A DNA stretch of 64,000 nt, taken from the NCBI RefSeq assembly GCF_002192695.1, contig NZ_MTLG01000084.1, positions 140,906 to 204,905 on the forward strand. Direction: 5' to 3'. Below the pieces are notes generated by a model. That model was not told where the DNA came from. It worked only from the letters and a program-made list of their open reading frames with translations, and ran no database searches. The stretch comes from Achromobacter xylosoxidans (lineage in GTDB: Bacteria > Pseudomonadota > Gammaproteobacteria > Burkholderiales > Burkholderiaceae_B). The position numbers and the translations under genes were made by a program. Position 1 is the stretch's first letter. Each line of letters opens with the position of its first letter. This document shows positions 1 through 9,133 of the stretch, one piece after another.

Positions 1-758
1 AGGAAAGCGCGCACGCCCTCCTGGTGGTCCCGGCTGTCGGCGTACGAGAAATAATCCTGGTATTCGTCTTCGGTCAAGGCGCCGCCCGCGGCGAGCCTGC
101 GCGACAGACGCTTGTTGATGCGGGCCGCCAGCGGCGCGCCAGCCGCGATGCGCTCGGCGCTGCGTTTGGCCGCGTCGGCCACCTGGTCGTCGGCGACGAT
201 GCGCGTCAGCAGGCCCAGTTCGCGGGCCTCGGTGGCGCCGAACACGCGGCCTTCGAGCAGGATGGCCAGGGTGGCGGCGCGTCCGACCAGAGCTAGCAGG
301 CCGCTCATTTCGTCAGGCGCCATGGGGAATCCCAGGCGGTTGATCGGCACGCCGAAACGCGCGGATTCACCAGCGATCCGCAGATCGCACTGGCTGGCGA
401 TCTCAAGCCCCCCGCCCACGCATACGCCTTCGATCTGCGCCACGACCGGATGCGGACACAGGGCGACCGCCTGCAAGGCGGGCGCCAGCACCTCGCGGTG
501 GTAGCGCTGCACGCCGGCCATGTCGCCGCGCTGCGCGGGGAATTCGCGGATGTCGGCGCCGGCGGCGAAATTGCCGCCCTCGCCGCGCACGATCACGCAA
601 CGCACGGCGTCGTCCTGCGCGATGCGGCCGAACACGTCCCGCAGTTCATGCCACATGCCCACCGTGATCGCGTTCAGGCGCCCCGGATGCGATAGCGTCA
701 CCCGGGCCAGATTGCCCTCGCGTTCCAGCAGCACGCGGCCGGCCACGTTGTCCGTCAT
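1..758 (-). CDS. Enoyl-CoA hydratase/isomerase family protein (3' part beyond window)
   Basis: The leftward frame opens with MTDNVAGRVLLEREG at 758 and stays open to the window edge, about 252 residues, so it is near complete for a family of about 260. The crotonase oxyanion-hole segments are visible: GGNFAAGADIREF near residue 65 and VCVGGGLEIASQCDL near residue 110. Members hydrate or isomerise acyl-CoA thioesters in the cytosol. It lies 45 bp after the malonyl-CoA decarboxylase gene on the same strand and probably shares the transcript starting at the GntR gene. The exact acyl-CoA substrate cannot be told from sequence. Confidence 0.85.
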   Translation of the reverse strand, partial: MTDNVAGRVLLEREGNLARVTLSHPGRLNAITVGMWHELRDVFGRIAQDDAVRCVIVRGEGGNFAAGADIREFPAQRGDMAGVQRYHREVLAPALQAVALCPHPVVAQIEGVCVGGGLEIASQCDLRIAGESARFGVPINRLGFPMAPDEMSGLLALVGRAATLAILLEGRVFGATEARELGLLTRIVADDQVADAAKRSAERIAAGAPLAARINKRLSRRLAAGGALTEDEYQDYFSYADSRDHQEGVRAF

Positions 759-803
759 GTCTCCTGCCCTCTTTCTTATGTTGTTGCGCCGCGGGCGCGA
801 CGC

Positions 804-2135
804 TTATGCCACGCGCCCCACACCGCGGCTGACCTGGGGCTTGCCCTCGCCCAACAGGGCCAGGTTGTCGTCCAGTTCGTCAAGGTCGTAAAGGTAGTTC
901 ACCATCAAGCCGCAGGATTGCTTGAGCCCCTTGGGCGAGGTATCCGCAGCCCAATTGAGCCGTTCGATGCGCGCGCCATTGCCCAGGTGGAAACGCGCCA
1001 CCGCGTCCACCGGTATGCCGTTTTTCATGGACTGCAGATAATTGGCCGTCAGGCGGAAACCCGCGCGCTTGACCACATCCGCGGCCTTGCCCTGGGCCGC
1101 CTTGGCCAGGCGCGCGACCCAGCGCCGGCCGTCGGGCACGCCCTCGCGCTTGCGCGACTTGGCGCGCACCTTGTCCTCGCGCACGATGGCCTCCACCGCC
1201 TCGGCGTCCAGCTTGCCCAGCCAGTCGGCGAAGCCTGGGATGGGCGACAGCGTGGCGAAGGACTTCAGCTTGGGCAGTTCGTGCAGCAGCTGCTCGACCA
1301 CGCGCTTGAGCAGGAAGTTGCCGAAGCTGATGCCCTTCAGGCCGGGCTGCGTGTTGGAGATGGAATAGAAGATGGCCCAGCGCGCCTTGTCCAGGTCCTG
1401 CGGCGGCAAGGTGCTGTCCAGCAGCACCTGCACGTTGTCGGCCATCTGGCTGGCGAAGGCCACTTCCACGAAGATGAGCGGCACGCCCGGCATCTGCGGA
1501 TGGAAGTAGGCATAGCAGCGGCGGTCCGGCGAAACGCGGCGGCGCAGGTCGTCCCAGGAGGTGATTTCGTGCACGGCCTCGTAGAGGATCAGTTTTTCCA
1601 GCAGCGACGCCGGCGAATCCCAGGTCAGAGGGCGCAGTTCCAGCAGGCCCACGTCGAACCAGGCGGACAGCAGGCCTTCGAGGTCCTTGTCGAGCGTCTG
1701 GATGCCCGCCACCTGCTTGCGCCAGCGCAGCATGTCCGCGCGCAGTTCGACCAGGAAACGCAGGCCCTGGGGCTGGGCGTTGAAGCGCTTGAACAGGCGC
1801 GCGCCCTCGCCGCCGTCGCCCGCATAGCCGCCGCGCGCCTGCGCCAGCGCGGTCAGCATCAGCCGGCGGTCCTTGCCGTCCGCGGCGCTGTACTGTTCGC
1901 ACCAGCGGCGCGCCAGCTTGTTGGCGGCCACGTCGGTCAGGCGCGCCTCGAACAGGCGCCGGACTTCGGATTCGCTGGGCAGCCGGCCGCGCTCCCATAG
2001 CTTGCCCAGGCGGGACATCAGGCCTGCGCTTTCGGCGGCGGCCGCCGCGGCACCGGCCGCCGCATCGACGGCATCGGCCTCGGGCTCAGGCGTGCGTGCG
2101 CCGCGCGCGGGTGCGAGATTGGCGGGTGCGGACAT
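804..2135 (-). CDS. Malonyl-CoA decarboxylase
   Basis: Converts malonyl-CoA to acetyl-CoA and CO2. The 443-residue product has the helical N-terminal part and the GNAT-fold C-terminal catalytic part of the MLYCD/MatA family. The known catalytic positions are present: Ser297 in TLSPIPGF, His383 in FHLGNGA and Tyr414 in MVNYLYDL. I chose the ATG at 2135 because GAGGAG lies 8 bases upstream; the open frame reaches 2192 but with a low-complexity Arg/Pro/Ser extension. The start overlaps the end of the GntR gene by 50 bp, so the two are translationally linked. In other proteobacteria GntR regulators next to this gene control malonate use; here no malonyl-CoA synthetase gene is visible in the window. 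Confidence 0.93.
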   Translation of the reverse strand: MSAPANLAPARGARTPEPEADAVDAAAGAAAAAAESAGLMSRLGKLWERGRLPSESEVRRLFEARLTDVAANKLARRWCEQYSAADGKDRRLMLTALAQARGGYAGDGGEGARLFKRFNAQPQGLRFLVELRADMLRWRKQVAGIQTLDKDLEGLLSAWFDVGLLELRPLTWDSPASLLEKLILYEAVHEITSWDDLRRRVSPDRRCYAYFHPQMPGVPLIFVEVAFASQMADNVQVLLDSTLPPQDLDKARWAIFYSISNTQPGLKGISFGNFLLKRVVEQLLHELPKLKSFATLSPIPGFADWLGKLDAEAVEAIVREDKVRAKSRKREGVPDGRRWVARLAKAAQGKAADVVKRAGFRLTANYLQSMKNGIPVDAVARFHLGNGARIERLNWAADTSPKGLKQSCGLMVNYLYDLDELDDNLALLGEGKPQVSRGVGRVA

Positions 2136-2838
2136 GGGCGGGCTCCTCGATGACGATGGGGTCGGACGGCGCCGCATCGGCGGCGTCCGCATGGCTCAAT
2201 GCGCGCAGCGCTTCCAGCTGCCGCATCAGATGATTGTGCGCGAGCGCCTGCGCGGCCTCGCTGTCGTGCGCCTTGAGCGCTTCGAATATGGCCAGGTGCT
2301 CGGCGCAGGACTGCTGGATGCGGCCGGGCTGCGACAGGCTGCGGTGGCGCGACAGGCTCAGCACCTTGCGCAGATTGCCCACCATGTCCGACAGCCATTG
2401 GTTGCCGGCCAGGGCCTGCACCGCTTCGTGGATCAGGTAATTGGTCTTGTAGTAGGCGTCGATGCGGCCGGCCTGGGCGTGCCCCGCCAGCGCCGCGTGC
2501 AGCGGTTCGAGTTCGGCTAGCTGCGCATCGCTGGCCTTGCGCGCGGCCTCGAAGGCGCAGCGCCCTTCCAGCATGGCCATCAGCGGGAAGATGTCTTCCA
2601 GGTCTTGCGCCGAGAGTTCATTGACGAAGCAGCCGCGGCGCGGCTCCAGCCGCACCAGCCCTTCGGTGGCCAGCACCTTGAGCGCTTCGCGCAAGGGGGT
2701 GCGGGAGATGCCCAGCTCGCCCGCCAGGCGCAGTTCGTCTATCCATTCGCCGTTGCGCAGGGAGCGCGCATGGATCATGCCGCGCAGGCGATCCGCGACT
2801 TCCAGGTAGAGGGCTTGCCGGACGATCGGTAGGGTCAT
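2086..2838 (-). CDS. GntR family regulator (FCD subfamily)
   Basis: A 250-residue DNA-binding regulator: winged helix at about residues 10-75 (LGISRTPLREALKVL is the recognition region) followed by an all-helical FCD ligand domain at about 85-215. It is first in a leftward operon with malonyl-CoA decarboxylase and enoyl-CoA hydratase. A perfect palindrome sits 27 bp upstream of its ATG, so it probably represses its own operon and responds to malonate or a related acid or CoA ester (inference from context, cf. MatR/MdcY). The last 25 codons, rich in Arg, Thr and Ala, overlap the start of the decarboxylase gene. Confidence 0.88.
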   Translation of the reverse strand: MTLPIVRQALYLEVADRLRGMIHARSLRNGEWIDELRLAGELGISRTPLREALKVLATEGLVRLEPRRGCFVNELSAQDLEDIFPLMAMLEGRCAFEAARKASDAQLAELEPLHAALAGHAQAGRIDAYYKTNYLIHEAVQALAGNQWLSDMVGNLRKVLSLSRHRSLSQPGRIQQSCAEHLAIFEALKAHDSEAAQALAHNHLMRQLEALRALSHADAADAAPSDPIVIEEPAHVRTRQSRTRARRTHA

Positions 2839-2864
2839 GGGTCAGCGGCCTGGACTGCACCGTA

Positions 2865-2880
2865 ATTCATAATTATGAAT
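2865..2880. promoter_or_regulatory. Perfect 16-bp palindrome, likely GntR operator
   Basis: ATTCATAATTATGAAT is its own reverse complement and is strikingly AT-rich against the local sequence. It lies 27 bp before the ATG of the FCD-type GntR gene, the usual place for an autoregulatory operator. The binding protein is inferred, not shown. Confidence 0.6.
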
Positions 2881-2947
2881 AAGGCCATGATAGAGCTGGA
2901 TGCGGGAAAAAGAAAACCCCTTGCGCCTCCGTGGCTACCCTAGGAAT

Positions 2948-2977
2948 AAAAAAAGGGCCTCCGACATCCGGAGGCCC
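2948..2977 (-). terminator. Rho-independent terminator
   Basis: Nine-base-pair stem GGGCCTCCG/CGGAGGCCC with a 5-base loop; read on the minus strand it is followed by seven T. It lies 31 bp after the stop of the spermidine-synthase-like gene and closes the long leftward operon. Confidence 0.85.
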
Positions 2978-3008
2978 GTTGGTTCAACCCAAAAAACGGG
3001 GACAAAAC

Positions 3009-3779
3009 TCAGAAGTGCAGCACCCCATCGACCGCGTGGCGGGTCAGCGAGCGGGCCCAGCGACGCGCCGGCAGGCCGTACTTGGCCTCCACCACCTCGG
3101 CGCGGGCCAGCAACTCGGCGGGAGTGACTTCCAGGCGCGGGCCGGAGAAGGCCAGCACGATCTGGTTGCCCGCCTCGACCTCGGGCAGCAGCACGATGCG
3201 GTCGTCGAAGGCCTTGGACAGGTTGTCGATGTTCTTGCCGAAGCTCTCGTGGCGGCCGAACAGGTTCACCGCCAGCACGCCGACCTCGCCCAGCACGCGG
3301 CGGCAGTCGCGATAGAACTTCACGCTGTCGCGCACCGGTCCTTCGGCCGAAGCGTCGTACAGATCCACCATCAGCACCGGGCAGCGCCCCGCGTTGAGCG
3401 GATCGGCCACCCAGGCGCCGGCGTCGGCGTGCTCGACATCCAGCCGGTTCGCGCCGGGCAGGCGGAAGAACATATGGCACGCCGCCGTCACCCGCGGATT
3501 CCATTCCACCGCCAGCAAGGGGCTGCGCGTGTGCTTCACGCAGTAGCGCGCCAGCGAGCCGGCGCCCAGGCCCAGCATGCCGATGGCTTCGTCCTTGGGC
3601 GGTTCCAGGAACAGCAGCCAGGCCATCATCTGGGCGGTGTACTCGAGCACCAGCTCCGACGGGTTCTTGATGCGCATGGCGCCCTGGACCCAGACGGTGT
3701 TGAAGTGCAGATAGCGGACGCCGTCCACTTCGGACAGGGTCGGCTGGTCCAGCTCGGAAGGAAAGTTCGATTTATGCAT
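3009..3779 (-). CDS. Spermidine/spermine synthase-fold protein
   Basis: A 256-residue protein with the Rossmann-type SAM/dcSAM-binding core of the polyamine synthase family: glycine-rich GMLGLGAGSLARY near residue 68, acidic LAVEWNPRV at strand end near 90, and VDLYDASAEGP near 140. The canonical aminopropyltransferase motif at that last place is D-[ST]-[ST]-D-P; here it is DLYDA, so true spermidine synthesis is doubtful and another small-molecule transferase is possible. It also lacks most of the N-terminal beta domain. It is 33 bp downstream of an acyl-CoA dehydrogenase gene on the same strand and last before a terminator, so it is probably co-transcribed. Confidence 0.75.
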   Translation of the reverse strand: MHKSNFPSELDQPTLSEVDGVRYLHFNTVWVQGAMRIKNPSELVLEYTAQMMAWLLFLEPPKDEAIGMLGLGAGSLARYCVKHTRSPLLAVEWNPRVTAACHMFFRLPGANRLDVEHADAGAWVADPLNAGRCPVLMVDLYDASAEGPVRDSVKFYRDCRRVLGEVGVLAVNLFGRHESFGKNIDNLSKAFDDRIVLLPEVEAGNQIVLAFSGPRLEVTPAELLARAEVVEAKYGLPARRWARSLTRHAVDGVLHF

Positions 3780-3812
3780 GGCGGCGATTGTAGGTCGGAC
3801 GCCGCCTCTGCG

Positions 3813-4853
3813 TCAGGCGGCCAGGCGGCCGTCCCCGCTCTCCCAGATGCGTTCCAGCAGTTCCGCGCGGGACGTTTCGGCTTGCAGGCCGGCCGCCAGC
3901 CGCAGCACCCGCTTCAGGTAAAGGTGCGCATCGCACTCCCAGGTGACGCCCAAGGCGCCGTGGACCTGGATGGCGTTCTGCGCCGCGCGCCGGCCCGCCT
4001 CCACCGCAAGCAGTGGCGCGAACAGGCTGTCGCGTTGCGCCGAGGCAGCGCCCGCATCATGCGCGGCGACCGCCGCCACTCCCGCCAGCCTGGCGTCGTC
4101 CAGGGCCATCCAGTCTTCCGCCAGCCGATGCTTGATCGCCTGGTTGGCGCCGATGGCGCGGTCGAACTGACGGCGCTCGCGCGCATGGGCCGCCGCCATG
4201 TCCAACGCGGCCGAGGCCGCGCCCAGCAGTTCGGCCGAACGCAACAGGCGCAACCGAGTGCGCAGCCGTTCCCAGGCGCCCGATTCGACCTGCAGCTCCA
4301 CGCGGTCCAACACCAGCGGGCAGCTCACGCGCGCCACAGGCATGGTCGGATCCAGCCCGGCAGAACCGGGCACGGGCGCCAGCAGTTCCAAGCTCAGGGC
4401 GGTAGCGCTTACGCGCCGCACGGCCAGGGCGCGCACGCCCTCGCCTGCGCCTTCGATGAAGGCCGATCCGTCGGGACGCAGGGTGGCGTCGGCAAAGTAC
4501 GCGTCGCCCGCCATCACGGCGCCGGCCCATTGCGCGGCCGGTCCCGCCGCGCCCGCCGCGCAAAGTGTCGGCAGCACCGCCATGTTGGCCGCCAGAGGCA
4601 GGCTCAGCAGGTGCCGCCCGGCGGCTTCGGCGACGATCCAGGCCTCGCGCATGCCCAGCCCCAGTCCGTCCAACCCGGCCGGCGCCAGCAAGGCGGGCCA
4701 GCCCTGGGCCGCGATCTCGCGCCACTGCGCCAGGCGCGTTTCGCGGGATTTGCCGGCCGCGGCGCGGGCCGTGGCTGGCGGATGACGGTCGGCCAGAAAG
4801 CGCCGGGCCGCGTCGTCCAGCATGCGCTGGTCTTCGGTCGGATGCAGGTCCAT
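3813..4853 (-). CDS. Acyl-CoA dehydrogenase family protein (short form)
   Basis: A FAD-dependent acyl-CoA dehydrogenase of 346 residues. The N-terminal helical domain starts MDLHPTEDQRMLDDAARRFL, and the C-terminal helical domain carries AIQVHGALGVTWECDAHLY near residue 305, the place where many family members have their catalytic Glu. The middle beta domain is weakly conserved. The ATG at 4853 is 5 bp after the stop of the larger dehydrogenase gene, and the open frame upstream of it is a shadow of that gene. Paired genes like this often make heteromeric dehydrogenases (for example steroid or side-chain degradation enzymes); whether this pair does is inference. Confidence 0.87.
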   Translation of the reverse strand: MDLHPTEDQRMLDDAARRFLADRHPPATARAAAGKSRETRLAQWREIAAQGWPALLAPAGLDGLGLGMREAWIVAEAAGRHLLSLPLAANMAVLPTLCAAGAAGPAAQWAGAVMAGDAYFADATLRPDGSAFIEGAGEGVRALAVRRVSATALSLELLAPVPGSAGLDPTMPVARVSCPLVLDRVELQVESGAWERLRTRLRLLRSAELLGAASAALDMAAAHARERRQFDRAIGANQAIKHRLAEDWMALDDARLAGVAAVAAHDAGAASAQRDSLFAPLLAVEAGRRAAQNAIQVHGALGVTWECDAHLYLKRVLRLAAGLQAETSRAELLERIWESGDGRLAA

Positions 4854-4858
4854 GAGAT

Positions 4859-6046
4859 TCAAGCCTTGGGCAGGCCGAGCATCTGCTCGGCGATGATATT
4901 GCGCTGGATTTCGGAAGTGCCGGCCAATATGGTCTCGGCGCGCGACCACAGGTAGGCGTGCGTCAGCTCGGCGGCAAGCGCGTCGGGCGCGTCGTCCGCC
5001 AGACAGGCATCCTCGCCCAGCAGTTGCAGCGACAATTCCAGCAGCCGCTGATGCGCTTCGCTCCAATGGATCTTGGTCGACGAGCCTTCGGGCCCCGGCG
5101 GATCGCCGCGCATCGCGCCAGCCAGCGCGCGCTGCGACTTCAGCGCCAGCACATGGCTGTCGGCCGCCAGCCGCGCCCATTGATGGCGCACCGCGGCCGA
5201 AGACGCCGGCACGTGGCCGTGGGCATCGGCGCGCAGCGCCAGTTCGCGCACCTGGCTCAGTTCCTGCGCGAAGCGCACCAGGCGCGGGATGAAGTAGGTG
5301 CCGCGCTCGAAGCTGGCCGCGGCCATGGCGATCCTCCAGCCCTGGTTCGGCTCACCCAGCAGGCAGTCTTCAGGCACGAACACGTCCTCGAAGAACACCT
5401 CGCAGAACTCGGCCTCGCCCGTGATCTGCCGGATCGGCTCAACCCGCACGCCCGGGCTGCGCAGGTCCACCAGCAGGAAACTCAGGCCCTTGTGCTTGGG
5501 GGCCTGCGCATCGGTGCGCGCCAGCACGAAGCACCACTGCGCGCGGTCGGCGAACGAGGTCCAGATCTTGTGGCCGTTCAAGCGCAAGCCGCCGGGCGCG
5601 GCCTCCGCCCGCGTGCGCACCGATGCCAGGTCGGAGCCGGCGCCCGGTTCCGAATAACCCTGGCACCAGACTTCGCGGTTGGACAGGATGCCGGGCAGAA
5701 AGCGCCGCTTCTGCGCCTCGGTGCCGAAATGCAGCAGGGTCGGCGCCAGAATGCCGTGGCCGATCAGGTTCACGCCCAGCGGCGCGCCGCAGCGCGCGTG
5801 CTCTTCGTGAAACACCGCCTGCCGCGACAGCGGCAGAGCGCGCCCCCCGTGCTCCTTGGGCCAGCCCAGCCCGGACCAGCCGTTGGCGCACAGGGTGTCT
5901 TCCCATGCCCGCCGGAAATCGAGGCTGCGCGGCTCGGCCCCGCCCGGCCAGTCCTTGACGAAACCGGCGTAGGCCGATGCCAGCCAGCCGCGCAGGTCCA
6001 GGCGGAATGCCTGGTCTTCCCGCGCGGCGCTTTCCAACTGCGTCAT
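4859..6046 (-). CDS. Acyl-CoA dehydrogenase
   Basis: A 395-residue FAD enzyme that oxidises an acyl-CoA to the 2-enoyl-CoA. Typical signatures are WCQGYSEPGAGSDLASV near residue 130 (FAD and substrate contacts), LNGHKIWTSFA near 155 and the C-terminal AETILAGTSEIQRNIIAE near 370. Full family length. It lies between a Bug receptor gene (4 bp gap) and the shorter dehydrogenase (5 bp gap), in an operon that also holds an acyl-CoA synthetase and an enoyl-CoA hydratase, so it supplies the first oxidation step of a dedicated acid-degradation route. The substrate is unknown. Confidence 0.93.
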   Translation of the reverse strand: MTQLESAAREDQAFRLDLRGWLASAYAGFVKDWPGGAEPRSLDFRRAWEDTLCANGWSGLGWPKEHGGRALPLSRQAVFHEEHARCGAPLGVNLIGHGILAPTLLHFGTEAQKRRFLPGILSNREVWCQGYSEPGAGSDLASVRTRAEAAPGGLRLNGHKIWTSFADRAQWCFVLARTDAQAPKHKGLSFLLVDLRSPGVRVEPIRQITGEAEFCEVFFEDVFVPEDCLLGEPNQGWRIAMAAASFERGTYFIPRLVRFAQELSQVRELALRADAHGHVPASSAAVRHQWARLAADSHVLALKSQRALAGAMRGDPPGPEGSSTKIHWSEAHQRLLELSLQLLGEDACLADDAPDALAAELTHAYLWSRAETILAGTSEIQRNIIAEQMLGLPKA

Positions 6047-6050
6047 GCCA

Positions 6051-7019
6051 TTACTCCAGGCGGATGTTCGAGTCGCGCGCGACCTTGGCCCAGGTGGTCA
6101 CGTCCTGGCGGATGAAGGCGGCGAAAGTCTTGGGATCGCTGCCGATGATGTCCAGCCCCAGGCCGGTGAACTGCGCCTTGACGTCGGGCTGTTGCAGGAT
6201 CTGCGCCAGGTTGCTGTAGATCTTGTCCACCACCGGCTGCGGCGTGCGCGCCGGCGCCACCAGGCCCAGCCACGGCATGGCGGAATAGCCCGGCAAGCCC
6301 GAGGCCGCGACGGTGGGCAGGTCCGGCACCGAGGCCGAGGGCTGGGCGGTGGTCACCGCCAGCACGCGCAGCTTGCCGTCCTTGACGAAGGGACCGGACG
6401 AGGCCCAGGCGTCGAACATGACCTGCAGGCGGCCCGCCACCAGATCGTTGAGCGCCGGCGCGCTGCCCTTGTACGGAATGTGCGTCATCTGCACGCCCGC
6501 CATGCTGTTGAAGAGTTCGGCCTCCAGATGGGTCGAGCTGCCGGTGCCGACCGAACCGTAGCTGACCTTGCCCGGGTTCGCCTTCAGATAGGCGATCAGC
6601 TCGCCCACGTTCTTGGCGGGCACCGAGGGATGCACTTCCAGCACGTGCACCACCGAGGCTACCTGGCTGATGGGCGCGAAGTCCTTGATCGGGTCGTAGT
6701 TCACCTTGGCGTAGATGCTGGGCGCGATGCCCAGCGACGACGCCGCCATCAGCAAGGTATAGCCGTCGGGCTCGGCGCGCGACACGTAGTCTGACGCGAT
6801 CATGGTGCCGCCGCCCGGCTTGTTTTCCACGATCACCGGCTGGCCCAGCTTGCCGCTGAGCTTTTCCGCCAGCAGGCGGCTCATGATGTCGGTCGCGCCG
6901 CCCGGCGAGAACGGCACCACGATGCGTATCGGGCGGTTGGGATAGCTGTCCTGGGCCATCGCCTGGCCCGTGACGCCCATGCAAGCCAGCGCGACGCCGG
7001 CCAATAGTCTCTTCATCAT
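6051..7019 (-). CDS. Bug family tripartite tricarboxylate transporter substrate-binding protein
   Basis: A 322-residue periplasmic receptor of the Bug/TctC family. A signal peptide (MMKRLLAGVALACMGVTGQAMA) is followed by the family start SYPNRPIRIVVPFSPGGATD, and the domain holds the VENKPGGGT and HIPYKGSAPALNDL segments. Bug proteins bind carboxylates and related acids for TctAB uptake. No tctA or tctB gene is nearby, so this is one of the many orphan Bug genes of Bordetella-type genomes. Its place between the acyl-CoA synthetase and the dehydrogenase genes suggests that it captures the acid that the operon degrades (inference). Confidence 0.93.
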   Translation of the reverse strand: MMKRLLAGVALACMGVTGQAMAQDSYPNRPIRIVVPFSPGGATDIMSRLLAEKLSGKLGQPVIVENKPGGGTMIASDYVSRAEPDGYTLLMAASSLGIAPSIYAKVNYDPIKDFAPISQVASVVHVLEVHPSVPAKNVGELIAYLKANPGKVSYGSVGTGSSTHLEAELFNSMAGVQMTHIPYKGSAPALNDLVAGRLQVMFDAWASSGPFVKDGKLRVLAVTTAQPSASVPDLPTVAASGLPGYSAMPWLGLVAPARTPQPVVDKIYSNLAQILQQPDVKAQFTGLGLDIIGSDPKTFAAFIRQDVTTWAKVARDSNIRLE

Positions 7020-7048
7020 GCTTGTCTCCTCCTGGGATGGATTGCGCG

Positions 7049-9133
7049 CTAGGCGCTACGGGTTGCGGGCAGGATCAGCGCGTCCAGTACCGCCACGCCC
7101 TGTCCCGCCTCTTTGATCAGCAATGGATTGACTTCGATTTCCGCCACATGCTCGGGCGCGGCAAGCAAGGCATTGCCCACCGCCACGATGCTGCGGCACG
7201 CGGCCGCCACGTCGGCTAGGGGCTTGCCGCGATAGCCGTCCAGCAACGCGTAGGCCTTGAGCTCCCGCAGCATTTGCAGCGCAATGTCCTCGTCCACTGG
7301 CAGCAGGCGGTGGCTGGTGTCCTGGTACAACTCGGTCAGCACGCCGCCCAGGCCCACGGTCAGCACCGGACCGAAGACGGGATCGCGCGTGGCGCCGACG
7401 ATGATCTCGGCCACGCCGCGCTCCATCTTCTGCACCATCGCGCCGTCGATGCGCGCGTCCGGCTGCGCCGCGGCCGCGGCCCGCGTCACCTCGCCGTACG
7501 CGCGGCGCACGGCGTCGTCGTCGGCCAGGTTCAGCGCGACGCCGCCCGCCTCGGTCTTGTGGGCGATGTCGGCGCTCAGTATCTTCAGGGCCACCGGATA
7601 TCCGGCCGCCCGCGCTTGCGCGACGGCTTCGTCCGCGGTCGCGGCCACGTTGATTCGCGCCTGCGGCAGTCCGAAAGCGGCCACGTAACCGCGAGCATCC
7701 GCTTCATTGCAGGGCAAGGCCGGCACCGCTGGCGCGTCCAGTTGTGGCGCCGCCGCGATGCGCTTGGCGCCGCGCGCCTCGCACCACAGCAGGTAGGGCG
7801 CCAGGGCGGCGACTGCCAGGCCCAAGTCCTCGAACACGGCCACCTCGGCGTCGCGCAAGGCGGCGCGGCTCTGCGCCAGGCCGGTATCGATGGCGACGAA
7901 CAGCCGTTGATGGCGGCGCGACACGTCCGTCAGCGCGTCGGCCATGCGGTCCAGCATGTAGCCGGGCGCATACACGACGACCGCGTCGATCGCATCGGTC
8001 GTGGCCAGCGCTTCCAGCACGGTATGCACGAAGGCCGGATCGTTGACCACGTTGCCGGTCACGTCCACCGGATTGCCGACCATGCCGTAGTCGGGAATGC
8101 CGCCGCGCAGCACCGCCTGCAGTTCGGGCGGCAGGTCGGGCAGGTCCAGCCCCGCGCCGATGAACTTGTCCGCCAGGATCGCGCCCAGCGCGCCCGACAT
8201 GGTCAGCACCGCGACGCGCTTGCCCGCCGTGCGGTGGCGTAGCGTGGCCAGGCTGGCCAGATGCGCCATCTGCGCGAAATCGGTGGCCTCGATCACATTC
8301 AATTGGCGGAAGGCCGCGCCGTACACGCGCCGGTCCCCGGCCAGCGCCGAGGTATGCGACTGCACCGCCTGCGCGCCCTTGTCCGTGGTGCCGGCCTTCA
8401 GCGCGATCAACAGCTTGCCCTGGCGTTCCAGTTCGCGGCAGGCGCGTATGAAGCGTTCGCCGTCGCGCAGCTGCTCGATGTAGCCCAGCACGATTTCCGT
8501 CTGCGGATCCGCCGCCAGGTACTCCAGGTATTGCGAAAAATCCAGGCAGGCTTCGTTGCCGGTGTTGATGAAATGCGAGAACGGCAGGTCCAGCCGGCGC
8601 GCAATCGCATACACCGCCGCGCACACGTTGCCGCTCTGCGTCAGCAGGCTGACCTTGCCCGGCCCCGTCTGCGCCGGCGCGGTCTTGAAGACCGAGGCGA
8701 ACGCCGTGTAGGCCTGCGTGTTCAGGTTGGCGAAGCCCATGCAGTTCGGGCCGGCCACGGCCATGCCGCTTTCCGCCACGAAGGCCTCCAGCTCGTCCTG
8801 CAGGCGCGCGCCCTCGCCGCCCGCTTCGGCAAAGCCCGCGGCGTAGACGATGGCGGCGCGCACGCCCTTTGCGTGGCAGCGGCGCAGCATGGGCGTGACA
8901 TCCGCGGCCGCGATCGCCAGCACCGCCAAGTCCACCGGCTCGGGCACGGATTCGATATCCGGCCAGCAGCGGCGGCCGAACACTTCCTGGTACTTCGGAT
9001 TTACGGGATAGATGCCGCCCGCGTAACCGAAGCGGGTCAGCAGGTCCAGCGGCATGCCGCCGATGCGCCCGGCGTCGGCGCTGGCGCCGATCATCGCGAT
9101 GGAGCGCGGGTTGAGCAAGGGGTCCAGAGTCAT
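7049..9133 (-). CDS. Acetate--CoA ligase (NDP-forming) family protein, fused alpha/beta
   Basis: A 694-residue acyl-CoA synthetase (ADP-forming type). Domains in order: CoA-binding Rossmann domain (about 5-130, with GPNCMGFANL at 128-137), succinyl-CoA-synthetase-like ligase domain with the phosphohistidine loop SHTSALAG (His260), and a C-terminal ATP-grasp domain (about 480-690, VALKILSADIAHKTEAGGV). This alpha-beta fusion is the common bacterial arrangement. It activates an acid to its CoA ester reversibly with a nucleotide triphosphate. It overlaps the preceding enoyl-CoA hydratase gene by 4 bp (ATGA), so translation is coupled. Substrate specificity cannot be read from the sequence. Confidence 0.9.
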   Translation of the reverse strand: MTLDPLLNPRSIAMIGASADAGRIGGMPLDLLTRFGYAGGIYPVNPKYQEVFGRRCWPDIESVPEPVDLAVLAIAAADVTPMLRRCHAKGVRAAIVYAAGFAEAGGEGARLQDELEAFVAESGMAVAGPNCMGFANLNTQAYTAFASVFKTAPAQTGPGKVSLLTQSGNVCAAVYAIARRLDLPFSHFINTGNEACLDFSQYLEYLAADPQTEIVLGYIEQLRDGERFIRACRELERQGKLLIALKAGTTDKGAQAVQSHTSALAGDRRVYGAAFRQLNVIEATDFAQMAHLASLATLRHRTAGKRVAVLTMSGALGAILADKFIGAGLDLPDLPPELQAVLRGGIPDYGMVGNPVDVTGNVVNDPAFVHTVLEALATTDAIDAVVVYAPGYMLDRMADALTDVSRRHQRLFVAIDTGLAQSRAALRDAEVAVFEDLGLAVAALAPYLLWCEARGAKRIAAAPQLDAPAVPALPCNEADARGYVAAFGLPQARINVAATADEAVAQARAAGYPVALKILSADIAHKTEAGGVALNLADDDAVRRAYGEVTRAAAAAQPDARIDGAMVQKMERGVAEIIVGATRDPVFGPVLTVGLGGVLTELYQDTSHRLLPVDEDIALQMLRELKAYALLDGYRGKPLADVAAACRSIVAVGNALLAAPEHVAEIEVNPLLIKEAGQGVAVLDALILPATRSA

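Noticed and set aside
2931..4955. A 674-codon plus-strand open frame
   Set aside because: It covers the terminator and two well-supported minus-strand genes; composition is Gln/His/Arg-rich shadow coding.
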